Program-made: the position numbers and the translations under genes
The notes under the pieces: model-generated
Database searches by the model: none
The model's input: only the letters and a program-made list of their open reading frames with translations
What the model was told of the DNA's origin: nothing
Shown here: positions 1 through 8,640 of the stretch, piece by piece
Layout: each line of letters opens with the position of its first letter
Numbering within the stretch: position 1 is the first letter of the stretch
NCBI RefSeq assembly: GCF_900116415.1
Contig: NZ_FPAP01000005.1
Coordinates: forward strand, 124,001 to 188,000
Origin: Chryseobacterium formosense
GTDB taxonomy: Bacteria > Bacteroidota > Bacteroidia > Flavobacteriales > Weeksellaceae
Reading direction: 5' to 3'
Length of the DNA: 64,000 nt

Positions 1-353
1 GGAGACACTGAGAATCTAAGGAATTTAGTTGGATTATCCACACTAACACCTACATACGAACCCAATTGATATTGATCTGCCAATTCTTTTACCATTACAG
101 GGAAGCTATATACTGCAAATCTCTCCATTTTACCTTTTATATTAGGTAATGAAATATAGACTGGTTTTGCAACGGGTCCGGTTTCTTGAGCATCTTTTAA
201 TTGTGATTTTAATAAGTTAAGATCCAATTTAAAATGCTGTGAGATTGATCCTGGAACAATCTCTTTACTTCTACTTATAGTTATTGGTGACCACTGTGCA
301 ATAGCGGAACCACCAAGTAAACTACAAAATAAAGCAGTAATGAGTTTTTTCAT
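1..353 (-). CDS. secreted reprolysin-like zinc metalloprotease, N-terminal part (cut by window edge)
   Basis: Only the first 117 codons are inside the window. The start (ATG at 351-353 on the minus strand) gives a signal peptide: a Lys pair, a hydrophobic stretch and an Ala-x-Ala-like end before Gln. The following segment (LKLDL-type strand, 'VYISLPNIKGKMERFAVYSF', 'SYVGVSVDNPTKFLRFSVSP') resembles the N-terminal propeptide-like region of secreted reprolysin-like (M12B-type) metalloproteases of flavobacteria, which usually end in a T9SS sorting domain. The catalytic HExxH region would lie beyond base 1, so the protease call is an inference from the N-terminal pattern. Confidence 0.6.
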   Translation of the reverse strand, partial: MKKLITALFCSLLGGSAIAQWSPITISRSKEIVPGSISQHFKLDLNLLKSQLKDAQETGPVAKPVYISLPNIKGKMERFAVYSFPVMVKELADQYQLGSYVGVSVDNPTKFLRFSVS

Positions 354-503
354 ACTATTTTAGAATTAATTTAAATCTTTCGCAAATATAATATAAATTA
401 CATTTACATTAATATTCTATTAATTTTATTTAAAAAAAATCATTAATTTGCTTAGAATACAACAAAATTTTTATTTTAACCCATTATCAAAAAACAAATT
501 ACA

Positions 504-950
504 ATGAAATATATTACGATATTTTTGTTAATAATATCCGCAATACTATTGAATTGCAAATCAAAGAGTACTTCTACTAAAAAATTAAAATTGAGTACAG
601 AAAAAATTTCTTTAACAGAACGAACGAGGGGTACAAACCGTATCTTCATCTTAACAAATGGCAAGCTTGAAACAGCTTTAAACGGAAATAGTAAAACAGA
701 AGAAATTACACAGGATAACTGGGCAAAAATTTCTGAGGCTGCTGAAAAGATTAATTTAGAAGGAATCTCAAAACTTGAATCACCATCGACGAAAAGATAC
801 AGCGACGCAGCTTTCGCTTCTTCTATTACTATTACTAAAAACGGAACTGATTATCAATCTTCAGAATTCGATGCAGGAAATCCTCCTATTGAACTGAAAA
901 ATCTTTATGATGAAATGAAGAAAGTAATAGAAACAAAAAAGAGCAAGTAA
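504..950 (+). CDS. small lipoprotein of unknown function
   Basis: A 148-residue protein with a type II signal peptide: a hydrophobic helix ending in LLNC with the lipidated Cys at residue 18, followed by a Ser/Thr/Lys linker. I recognise no catalytic motif in the mature part; it is short, soluble-looking and probably tethered to a membrane facing the periplasm. It is convergent with the DUF6048 gene and shares a bidirectional terminator with it. It stands alone, with a roughly 150-bp AT-rich gap to the divergent metalloprotease gene, so it is probably transcribed on its own. The start is the ATG directly before the signal peptide. Confidence 0.75.
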   Translation: MKYITIFLLIISAILLNCKSKSTSTKKLKLSTEKISLTERTRGTNRIFILTNGKLETALNGNSKTEEITQDNWAKISEAAEKINLEGISKLESPSTKRYSDAAFASSITITKNGTDYQSSEFDAGNPPIELKNLYDEMKKVIETKKSK

Positions 951-966
951 AACCTGCTCTTTTTTT
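936..966. terminator. bidirectional intrinsic terminator
   Basis: Inverted repeat AAAAAGAGCA ... TGCTCTTTTT with a short loop, running over the stop codon of the lipoprotein gene. The A-run and T-run on either side let it work for both convergent genes. Confidence 0.8.
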
Positions 967-970
967 TATT

Positions 971-1633
971 TTAAAACTTGTAGGCAATATTCCATGCAAA
1001 GCCCATATTGAATTTGCTGGAGCTTTTTCCGAAGCCCGGAACAATCATTGGTACAACTTCGTCCTGTTTCGAGGTTACCATTAAATATCTCGGCTGCATA
1101 CTTACATCAATGTAAAAATTCGATTCAAACAACTGTACTCTTCCCCCTAACGTTCCTTCCAGCCAAAAAGATGACTGTGATGATGAAGGCATGGATACCG
1201 TAGAACTGTTTCCGCCAAAACCTCTTACCGGAATTGCCATATATTCCTGTTTATAGAATGAACCGGCTATTTTGCCCCCTCCATAAAATCCGTTAAAATC
1301 ATTCTCACGATCTCTTGCCAGCATATAAAAAGCTCCGATCTTTGCAAAAGGGCCACTTGCTTTCGCATCGTAGCCATTGTTCTGGTAAATATTTTTATCA
1401 AAACCAGCTTCAATTATCCCGTGAAGGTTATCTTTTACTTTGGAAGAAATAAACCCCTGAAACAATTGCCTGTCGGAGAAAAAAGAAACACCTGCATTCA
1501 GAACATCTACGCCTACTATAAAGTTGGGTTCATATTTCCATTTTGGTTTTTCGGTTTCTTCTTTTTCCTGTGCAGAAAGATTCCAAAAACTTAAAACACT
1601 AAAAATTAAAGAATAAATTAGTTTTTTCTTCAT
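971..1633 (-). CDS. DUF6048 family outer-membrane-like protein
   Basis: A 220-residue protein with a cleavable signal peptide (cut after SFWNLSA near residue 21). The rest consists of alternating amphipathic beta strands with glycine and aromatic residues and ends in an aromatic residue (AYKF), the look of a small outer-membrane beta barrel. It matches DUF6048, a Bacteroidota family of unknown function. Its start overlaps the end of the upstream DUF6452 lipoprotein gene by 35 bp, so the two are translationally linked. Synteny with a DUF6452 gene and rlmD is a common flavobacterial arrangement. Confidence 0.8.
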   Translation of the reverse strand: MKKKLIYSLIFSVLSFWNLSAQEKEETEKPKWKYEPNFIVGVDVLNAGVSFFSDRQLFQGFISSKVKDNLHGIIEAGFDKNIYQNNGYDAKASGPFAKIGAFYMLARDRENDFNGFYGGGKIAGSFYKQEYMAIPVRGFGGNSSTVSMPSSSQSSFWLEGTLGGRVQLFESNFYIDVSMQPRYLMVTSKQDEVVPMIVPGFGKSSSKFNMGFAWNIAYKF

Positions 1634-2066
1634 TGTCTATAAAATTTTGTCCCTGCTCAAGACTTTTTAAGGAATTTGGGGTTGATAATACGGAGTTTAC
1701 ATTTTCATAATTTCTTTTTACACCACATCCTGGAGAAACGTAAATAGATTTAGTGGTATAGCTTACTCTTACTCTCGTAGAATCTTCTTCTGTTGTTGTT
1801 TTAATATAAAGATCGGTAAAAGGAGAATCATCAACGCGCAAAGGAACAAACACAGAGTCAACCTTTAGCTTCCATCCCAAATCGATAATGCTTGTTCCAA
1901 GGTCTGCATAAACTCTTATGGAGTCTATATCTGTGATTTTCCCTTCTCTTTTAAACATGATTTTCATTCTTGGGGTTCCTTCACCGCTTTCACAGATGTC
2001 GTCATCACTTCCGCAAGAAATCAATGACAAAGTAAATATGAATAATATGAATTTTAAATATTTCAT
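1599..2066 (-). CDS. DUF6452 family lipoprotein
   Basis: A 155-residue lipoprotein. The signal peptide ends in a LISC lipobox (Cys 18), followed by an acidic GSDDD linker that is common in flavobacterial lipoproteins. The mature domain is beta-rich and matches DUF6452, whose function is unknown. It lies 8 bp downstream of the zinc metalloprotease gene and overlaps the next gene (DUF6048) by 35 bp, so the three are probably co-transcribed. The DUF6452/DUF6048 pairing suggests they act together at the outer membrane, but that is inference. Confidence 0.8.
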   Translation of the reverse strand: MKYLKFILFIFTLSLISCGSDDDICESGEGTPRMKIMFKREGKITDIDSIRVYADLGTSIIDLGWKLKVDSVFVPLRVDDSPFTDLYIKTTTEEDSTRVRVSYTTKSIYVSPGCGVKRNYENVNSVLSTPNSLKSLEQGQNFIDNEEKTNLFFNF

Positions 2067-2074
2067 AGCTGAAT

Positions 2075-4552
2075 TTATTTCGGATCTAAAGCTTTCTCAA
2101 TACGGAAAACCAAATCTTCGTAATGGTATTTATTAACCAAATCGTTGGAAGTAGTTTTCGCTGCAAGATCTTTTTTAATGGTGTTCAAATTTCCTCTCAC
2201 AATCGCTGAAACATCAGACTTATCTGAATTTTTGGTATCAATTAATTTAATTAAAGCATCAACATAATTTCTCTGAAGATTTCTTCCGTAAATATCTGCG
2301 TTGTCTTTTTTAATAATTGAATTGTTTAAATCTGAAAAATATTCGATCAATGAATATGAATTCTGATTAACGGCTTCCGACTCATACAAACTCTGAAGAA
2401 CCATCTGACTTAAAATTCTTCCTAAAACTCCGTTCTGAATTTCTTCAACTGTTTTTACAGGAGTTTTTCCTGTTTTCTCAAAAATATCTTTTTTCAGCAA
2501 CCATTGTGGAGTCGTGAAAATATTTTCATCTAAAAACTGTAAAGCTTCTTTTTGATCTTTCTTGGCAACTACTTCATAAACGGAGCCAGACTGTTCTGCC
2601 GTTTTCGGAGTTTCCATTTGTCCGCCAATATATTTTGAAACGTGACCTAAATATCTTCTGAACTGTGTAGTCACCTGATCATACATCATTTCAAGATTTT
2701 TGTAATCTTCATTCGGAGTTTTCGTCCAGCTATCAAGATTATCTACAATTCTTTTCAGATTTTTGATTCCGTAAGTACTTGCAATCATCGCATTGTCACC
2801 AACCTGCTCACTCTGCGATCTTGGATCTAAAGGATTTGTCTCTGTACCGAACCAAAGCCTTTCGTTTTTCAGATTTTTGATGACCCACTGATTAAGGTAT
2901 TCTTTTTCAGCATCGGGAGTTTTAAACTGATTAAATCTTTTGTATCCCCACTCGATTGCCCAATCATCATAATCACCAATTCTCGGGAAAATCCCTGAAT
3001 CACCAATATTATCTTCAGGTTGCGCAACATAATTAAATCTTGCATAATCCATAATCGAAGGAGTATGACCGTTTTTCTCCAGCCATTTTTTATCTCTTAG
3101 TTTTTCAACAGGAACAGTTGAGCTTGAACCATAGTTATGTCTTAAACCTAAAGTGTGACCCACTTCATGCGAGGAAACAAAACGAATTAATTCGCCCATC
3201 AGTTTTTCGTCGAATTCCATCTTTCTGGCTCTTGGATCGTTTGGAGAAGCCTGTACAAAATACCAGTTTCTCAACAACAACATGACGTTATGATACCAAT
3301 TGATGTGACTTTCTAAAATCTCACCCGTTCTCGGATCGGCAATTGAAGGTCCTGAAGCGTTGGGGACATCTGAAGGTTTATAAACGATGGCAGAAAATCT
3401 TGCATCTTCCAGACTCCATTCTGTATCAACTTTAGGATCCGGAACTTTTGCAACAATTGCATTTTTGAATCCTGCTTTTTCAAAAGCTTTTTGCCAATCA
3501 TTCACCCCTTGAATTAAATAAGGAACCCATTTTTTCGGAGTTGCAGGGTCGATATAGAATACAATTGGTTTGGAAGGTTCTACCAGCTCACCTTTATTGT
3601 ATTTTTCTACATCCTGTGGTTTTGGCTCAAGACGCCATCTTTTTACCAAAGAAACTCTTTTTACACCTTGAGGATCCAAATCGAAATCGGTATAACCTAC
3701 GGTAAAATAACCAACTCTTGGATCAAAATATCTTGCCTGCATTTTGTTTTCAGGAAGAAGTACAAAAGAAGAATTGATTTCTACGGTATAATTTCCGCTG
3801 ATTTTAGGAGCGGGCATTCCCGGAACAGCCGGAGTTGCAGGTCTGCCTAAAGTTCTTGCGAAAGTTTTAGTGGTATTAATTTCAATATTGTTTGGAAAAG
3901 ATTTAACGAAATTCACAAAAGACATATCTTTCTGAAAAGTTCCTACTCTGTAGGAATCTTTAGCCCAAACCGAAAAAGATGTCAGTTCGTTATCAGAATT
4001 TAAAACATCGGTAACTTCAATCACAGAAGAATTTTTCTTCAATCCGTAAGCTTTTACATCAAAAGATTTAATGATAGACTGTACGTTATTTCTCGTTACC
4101 GAATTATACATCTGAGATGTAGAATCTTTCGCATAATCAACGTGAGATATTGAACGTAACAAGATTTTATCTTTAGGACCTTTTTCAAAAGCGATTACTT
4201 GCTGACCGATTTGGTCTCCTGCATAACCGGAAGTTCCGGAACGCATTCCTGCAGCAGCTTTCGTTAATCTTGTCACGAGAAGAAATTCCTTTTTCAGCAT
4301 TGCATCCGGAATTTCGAAATAATATTTATCGTCTACTTTATGAACCGTAAAAACTCCCTGATCAGAAACCGCTTTATCGGTAATAATATCTTTAAATGGT
4401 TTGATCGGACTTTTCTTTTTATCATCTTTTTTTACTACAGCGGTATCTTTTTTTACTGCCGTTGAATCTTTTTCCTGAGCGGAAATGGTTTGCTGACCAA
4501 AAATCAAAGCAGTCAACAGAAAAAAAGCTTTACAGTTCTTTATCATATTCAT
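2075..4552 (-). CDS. secreted zinc-dependent metalloprotease (DUF5117/DUF5118/DUF4953 type)
   Basis: An 825-residue exported protein with a signal peptide (cut after QQTISA) and then a Lys/Asp-rich linker. The catalytic signature HEVGHTLGLRH is at residues 462-472: His462, His466 and His472 should bind zinc and Glu463 should be the base, as in metzincins. A Met further on (SIMDYARF) fits the Met-turn. The order of a DUF5118 and DUF5117 N-terminal part, then the metzincin domain, is that of a large Bacteroidota family of about 800-860 residues, so it is full length. Substrates are unknown. It follows rlmD by 35 bp and precedes DUF6452 by 8 bp. Confidence 0.9.
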   Translation of the reverse strand: MNMIKNCKAFFLLTALIFGQQTISAQEKDSTAVKKDTAVVKKDDKKKSPIKPFKDIITDKAVSDQGVFTVHKVDDKYYFEIPDAMLKKEFLLVTRLTKAAAGMRSGTSGYAGDQIGQQVIAFEKGPKDKILLRSISHVDYAKDSTSQMYNSVTRNNVQSIIKSFDVKAYGLKKNSSVIEVTDVLNSDNELTSFSVWAKDSYRVGTFQKDMSFVNFVKSFPNNIEINTTKTFARTLGRPATPAVPGMPAPKISGNYTVEINSSFVLLPENKMQARYFDPRVGYFTVGYTDFDLDPQGVKRVSLVKRWRLEPKPQDVEKYNKGELVEPSKPIVFYIDPATPKKWVPYLIQGVNDWQKAFEKAGFKNAIVAKVPDPKVDTEWSLEDARFSAIVYKPSDVPNASGPSIADPRTGEILESHINWYHNVMLLLRNWYFVQASPNDPRARKMEFDEKLMGELIRFVSSHEVGHTLGLRHNYGSSSTVPVEKLRDKKWLEKNGHTPSIMDYARFNYVAQPEDNIGDSGIFPRIGDYDDWAIEWGYKRFNQFKTPDAEKEYLNQWVIKNLKNERLWFGTETNPLDPRSQSEQVGDNAMIASTYGIKNLKRIVDNLDSWTKTPNEDYKNLEMMYDQVTTQFRRYLGHVSKYIGGQMETPKTAEQSGSVYEVVAKKDQKEALQFLDENIFTTPQWLLKKDIFEKTGKTPVKTVEEIQNGVLGRILSQMVLQSLYESEAVNQNSYSLIEYFSDLNNSIIKKDNADIYGRNLQRNYVDALIKLIDTKNSDKSDVSAIVRGNLNTIKKDLAAKTTSNDLVNKYHYEDLVFRIEKALDPK

Positions 4553-4587
4553 TAAACTTTTAATAAAATCAATTCAAATCTACGTAA

Positions 4588-6003
4588 TTATTTCTTGATA
4601 AGGAGCGCAATATTCTCCACATGGTGGGTTTGCGGGAACATATCTACCGGCAGAATTTTCACCAGAGTGTAGTGGTCTTTCATCAAAGCCAAATCTCTCG
4701 CCTGAGTTGCAGAATTACAGCTCACATACACTACTTTTTCGGGAGCTAATTTTAAAATCTGCTCTACTACTTTCTGGTGCATTCCGTCTCTTGGCGGATC
4801 GGTAATCAATACATCCGCTTTTGGATGATTTTCTAAAAATTCTTTTGTGAAAACATCTTTCATATCTCCACAATAGAATGTCGTATTCGTTAAACCGTTC
4901 AATTCGGCGTGCTCAATTGCTGCGTCGATAGCTTCCTGAACCGATTCAATTCCGATTACCTGCTTTGCATTTCTTGCAACATACTGAGCAATTGTTCCGG
5001 TTCCTGTATATAAATCGTAAACAACTTCATCACCTTTTAAATCGGCAAATTCAAGTGTTTTTCTATATAATTCTAAAGCCTGCTTGTAATTGGTCTGGAA
5101 GAATGATTTCGGGCCGATTTTAAATTTCAAACCATCCATTTCTTCCATTAAAAACCCTTCACCAAAATACACATTTACATTTAAATCATAAATTGAATCA
5201 TTCTGTTTTGGATTAATTGCATACACCAAAGTTTTGATCTGAGGAAAATTTTCCAGCAAATAAGTAAACAATTTCTCTCTGTTTTCTTTTTCTTCTCTGT
5301 AAAGTTGGAACAAAACCATCCATTCTCCTTTGGAATTTTGTCTCATCATCAAAGTTCTCAGAAAACCCTCTTGATTTTTAACATCGAAAAAATCTAAACC
5401 ATGATCAACTCCATATTTTTTTACAGCTAAACGAATTGCGTTGGAAGGATCTTCCTGTAGGAAACATTCTTTAAGATCCAAAATCTTACTCCACATCCCT
5501 GGAATATGGAAACCAAGAGCATCTTTGCTTCCGAAATTCTCTTCTGAACTGATCTCATACTGAGTCAGCCATCTTGCATTCGAGAATGAGAATTCCATTT
5601 TGTTTCTGTAAAAATATTGTTCTTCAGAACCTAGAATAGGAACAGTAACGAAATCATCAATTCCGCCAATTCTTTTAATATTATTATAAACTTCTTCCTG
5701 TTTAAAATCAAGCTGCTTTTCGTAGCTCATATTCTGCCATTTGCAGCCACCACAAGTTCCGAAGTGAATACATTTTGGCTCAACTCTGTAAGGAGACCTT
5801 TCGATAACATCTACAGCTTCCCCTTCAAAATAGTTTGATTTCGCTTTTTTAACTCGTACGTTAACAACATCACCCGGAATTGCTCCGGAAACCATCACCG
5901 CTTTACCTTCTTCGGTTCTTCCGATAGCAACACCTTTTGCTCCTGCAGAAACTAATTTTATATTTTCAAGAATTAAATTTTTCTTATTATTCTTCCTACC
6001 CAT
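4588..6003 (-). CDS. rlmD: 23S rRNA (uracil-C5)-methyltransferase RlmD
   Basis: SAM-dependent methyltransferase of the RumA/RlmD class that makes 5-methyluridine in 23S rRNA. In order it has a basic N-terminus, a TRAM RNA-binding domain, a Cys cluster for a 4Fe-4S centre (C-x5-C-x2-C in 'CIHFGTCGGC', fourth Cys in 'LKECFLQ'), the SAM site 'DLYTGTGTIA', 'ITDPPRDG' and the catalytic-Cys loop 'VSCNSATQARD'. The reading frame is open to 6087, but that extension runs across a UUCG-capped terminator hairpin at 6069-6092, so I place the start at ATG 6001-6003 (MGRKNN), giving 471 residues, normal for the family. The exact rRNA position modified is by family only. Confidence 0.92.
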   Translation of the reverse strand: MGRKNNKKNLILENIKLVSAGAKGVAIGRTEEGKAVMVSGAIPGDVVNVRVKKAKSNYFEGEAVDVIERSPYRVEPKCIHFGTCGGCKWQNMSYEKQLDFKQEEVYNNIKRIGGIDDFVTVPILGSEEQYFYRNKMEFSFSNARWLTQYEISSEENFGSKDALGFHIPGMWSKILDLKECFLQEDPSNAIRLAVKKYGVDHGLDFFDVKNQEGFLRTLMMRQNSKGEWMVLFQLYREEKENREKLFTYLLENFPQIKTLVYAINPKQNDSIYDLNVNVYFGEGFLMEEMDGLKFKIGPKSFFQTNYKQALELYRKTLEFADLKGDEVVYDLYTGTGTIAQYVARNAKQVIGIESVQEAIDAAIEHAELNGLTNTTFYCGDMKDVFTKEFLENHPKADVLITDPPRDGMHQKVVEQILKLAPEKVVYVSCNSATQARDLALMKDHYTLVKILPVDMFPQTHHVENIALLIKK

Positions 6004-6065
6004 TCTGATTTTTCTATTTTTTCTAATTGAAACTTGTCCGGTTTCAGTCTGCAAAAATACAATAA

Positions 6066-6095
6066 AAAAAACCTTATCCGAAGACAAGGTTTCTT
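6066..6095 (-). terminator. intrinsic terminator of the TlpA-like lipoprotein gene
   Basis: On the minus strand AAACCTTGTC-TTCG-GATAAGGTTT followed by a T-run. The UUCG tetraloop makes this a strong hairpin just past the stop codon at 6115. It also separates this gene from rlmD. Confidence 0.85.
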
Positions 6096-6114
6096 TTATA
6101 CTTTTTTAACTCGA

Positions 6115-7665
6115 TTATTTAGTTGGAGCAGGAGCAGGCGCCTCTTGTGTTTTAGGGGCTTCTTCTACCTGTGGAGCCTGCTGGAAAGCTGACGGATCAA
6201 GCTGCAATTGTGGTTGCGGTGCAACTTTTGGCGCAGATAACCCTGTTTGCTTATCTAATAATGTCACCAAATCCTGATCACCCAGATTATTGAAAGGTCT
6301 GCTTGCGATTTTACCGTTTTTATCAACAATAATAAAGCTTGGTAATTTAAATCCATAAATTCCATATTTTTTAGCAATATCAGAATTAAGACCTCCATCT
6401 CCGTAAACATTAGTTCCGGTAATTCCATTGAACATTGCTTTGCTTGTTTTCCCAAACTGCTCTTTGGTATCATCAAGATTTACAAATACAAAGTTCATTT
6501 TAGATTTGTAGAAATTTACAACTTCTTTCAGAACAGGAACAGTACCTTCTTTAATATAAGGATTCCAAGATGCATAGAATACAATCATGTAAGGTTTACC
6601 TTTGTTTTCGCTTAATTTGTAAGCTGAACCATCTTCTTTTACCAATGAGGCTTCTGGTGCATCGTCTCCAACTTTAAACCCGTTGATCGCAAACTGCATT
6701 TTTTTCAGGTCAGCTTTGATGGTAGCATCTTTAATGTCTTCCTCGATAATTTTTTTGATTTTGTCTGTTGCAGCAGCCGGAGTTTGCGGATGCATATCTG
6801 ACTGAGCCATTACGAAAGCCAATAAATAATCTTTCTCTGTCTGAGAAATTTCTTTTTTACCTTTTAAAAACTCGTTAAACAATTCTGAAGTGGTAACATC
6901 TGTTTTTCCCTGAGTTTTTGCCTGAGCAAACTTTTGGAAATCAGGACTCATTTTGGTTAAAAGATACTGTCTGTAGAACGGACTTGTTTTTACCATTGTA
7001 TCTTTATTTTCCTGCAGTTTGTTCTCATAATCTGTGAAAACTTTACCCAATTTGAAAGATGGATTGCCGCCCATCTTTTTAGACATTTCATAATTTACCA
7101 ATAAATTAAGAATTGCCGTTTTAGCATCAATCTTTTTCCACTCCACTACTTCTTTACCAGGATTGTATTTCTTCACATTTTCATCAATGTTTTTATTGAT
7201 GTCTGCTTCGATTTTCTGCATTGCCTTTACATAATTGTTTTCGTCACCAGCAACCAGTTCCTGAATATTTAGACCCTGACCATAGCTCATTAAGAATTTC
7301 TGACAAGCCTGAAAGAAATCGTTATCATTTTTAGCATCACCTGTAACGACATATTCGTTGGGGAACGTCGCTGAATTACCTGAGATATTTAATTTCTGAC
7401 CTCCTTTAAGGAAAATCAAGTTTTGTTTTCCGGCATAATTCATAACGTACATTCCGTTTTTCGGAGCTTCGAAAGTTCCTGTAAAGTTTCCGTCTTTATC
7501 GATCCCGAAATTGGCAAGCGGAAGAGTTGCCACTCCTGAAGCTTCTACAAACTCGATTCTCTCTAGAGGAGAACTTCCTGCGATTTTTCCTTTTACTTCA
7601 ACTTTTTTTGAACAAGACATTGCAAATATGGCAATGACAAACAACAAAAGATATTTTTTAATCAT
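6115..7665 (-). CDS. TlpA/AhpC-TSA-like lipoprotein with DUF4369 domain, lacking the CxxC site
   Basis: A 516-residue lipoprotein. I start it at ATG 7663-7665, which gives a clean signal peptide ending in the lipobox FAMSC; the longer open frame to 7749 puts 28 implausible residues before it. The N-terminal part resembles DUF4369, the middle is helical, and the C-terminal part is a thioredoxin fold (GDDAPEASLVKEDGS, then VFYASWNPYIKEG). The usual WCxxC is replaced by W-N-P-Y-I, so both active-site cysteines are missing and redox activity is unlikely. It ends in a Pro/Gln/Ala-rich tail of about 45 residues. Probably faces the periplasm; the role is unknown. Monocistronic, with its own terminator. 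Confidence 0.85.
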   Translation of the reverse strand: MIKKYLLLFVIAIFAMSCSKKVEVKGKIAGSSPLERIEFVEASGVATLPLANFGIDKDGNFTGTFEAPKNGMYVMNYAGKQNLIFLKGGQKLNISGNSATFPNEYVVTGDAKNDNDFFQACQKFLMSYGQGLNIQELVAGDENNYVKAMQKIEADINKNIDENVKKYNPGKEVVEWKKIDAKTAILNLLVNYEMSKKMGGNPSFKLGKVFTDYENKLQENKDTMVKTSPFYRQYLLTKMSPDFQKFAQAKTQGKTDVTTSELFNEFLKGKKEISQTEKDYLLAFVMAQSDMHPQTPAAATDKIKKIIEEDIKDATIKADLKKMQFAINGFKVGDDAPEASLVKEDGSAYKLSENKGKPYMIVFYASWNPYIKEGTVPVLKEVVNFYKSKMNFVFVNLDDTKEQFGKTSKAMFNGITGTNVYGDGGLNSDIAKKYGIYGFKLPSFIIVDKNGKIASRPFNNLGDQDLVTLLDKQTGLSAPKVAPQPQLQLDPSAFQQAPQVEEAPKTQEAPAPAPTK

Positions 7666-7794
7666 TATTGTATAATTATTTTTTTGGAATGACTGAATCT
7701 TCGATTTCATTTTTGTTTTTAAATAATTTAGCAAAAATAAGTTTTTCAAGTCAACAGATATAATATTTAAACTTATTTTATGAAAGATTTAACT

Positions 7795-7828
7795 AAAAAA
7801 TCGCCTTCCTGTGAGAAGACGATTTTTG
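7795..7828 (-). terminator. intrinsic terminator after sdhB
   Basis: Inverted repeat AAAAATCG ... CGATTTTT with an inner CTTC/GAAG stem, 20 bp past the sdhB stop codon, with a U-tract on the minus strand. Confidence 0.8.
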
Positions 7829-7848
7829 TAATTTATTTTTCAAACAGA

Positions 7849-8616
7849 TTATCCTCTGTCTGCATAAGCAGCCATATACTCTCTGTTCATTCTTGCGATA
7901 TTCTCAAGAGAAATTCCTTTAGGACATTCTACTTCACAAGCTCCTGTATTTGAACAGTTTCCGAATCCTTCGTCGTCCATAGCTTTCACCATGTTCAGAA
8001 CTCTACGTTTTGCTTCTACTCTACCTTGAGGTAAAAGAGCATACTGAGAAACCTTAGCTCCTACGAATAACATTGCAGAACCGTTTTTACATGTAGCTAC
8101 ACAAGCTCCACATCCGATACAAGCTGCAGCATCCATTGCTTTATCTGCATCTTCTTTAGGAACCGGAATTGCGTTTGCATCAAGCGTATTTCCCGAAGTG
8201 TTTACCGAGATAAAACCACCTGCAGCCATTACTCTGTCGAATGCACTTCTGTCTACCATTAAATCTTTAATAACAGGGAACGCCGCACTTCTCCAAGGTT
8301 CAATAACGATAGTTTCACCATCTTTGAACATTCTCATATGAAGCTGACACGTAGTAATTCCTGTATCAGGACCGTGTGCTCTACCGTTGATGTAAAGAGA
8401 ACACATTCCGCAGATTCCTTCACGACAGTCGTGATCGAAAGCGATTGGTTCTTTCCCATCGTTGATAAGGTTTTCGTTAAGAATATCCAGCATCTCCAGG
8501 AATGAAGAATCTGTAGAAACATCCGATATTTTGTAGGTCTCAAACTGACCTTTAGTTTTGCTATTTTTTTGTCTCCAAATTTTCAGGGTAAGATGAAGGC
8601 CTTTTTTTGCACTCAT
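7849..8616 (-). CDS. sdhB: succinate dehydrogenase/fumarate reductase iron-sulfur subunit
   Basis: Carries electrons from the flavoprotein to the membrane quinone. A plant-type 2Fe-2S site is visible (Cys64, Cys69, Cys72, Cys90 in 'CREGICGMC' and beyond). It is followed by the 4Fe-4S motif CIGCGAC plus C (166, 169, 172, 176) and the third-cluster cysteines (221, 227, 231, with the last in CPK). Length 255 is normal for the Bacteroidota and B. subtilis-like enzyme. It is the last gene of sdhCAB, 24 bp after sdhA, and is followed by a terminator. Whether the enzyme works as succinate dehydrogenase or as fumarate reductase cannot be decided from sequence. Confidence 0.97.
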   Translation of the reverse strand: MSAKKGLHLTLKIWRQKNSKTKGQFETYKISDVSTDSSFLEMLDILNENLINDGKEPIAFDHDCREGICGMCSLYINGRAHGPDTGITTCQLHMRMFKDGETIVIEPWRSAAFPVIKDLMVDRSAFDRVMAAGGFISVNTSGNTLDANAIPVPKEDADKAMDAAACIGCGACVATCKNGSAMLFVGAKVSQYALLPQGRVEAKRRVLNMVKAMDDEGFGNCSNTGACEVECPKGISLENIARMNREYMAAYADRG

Positions 8617-8640
8617 AATTATTTATTTATAGGTTGGAGA

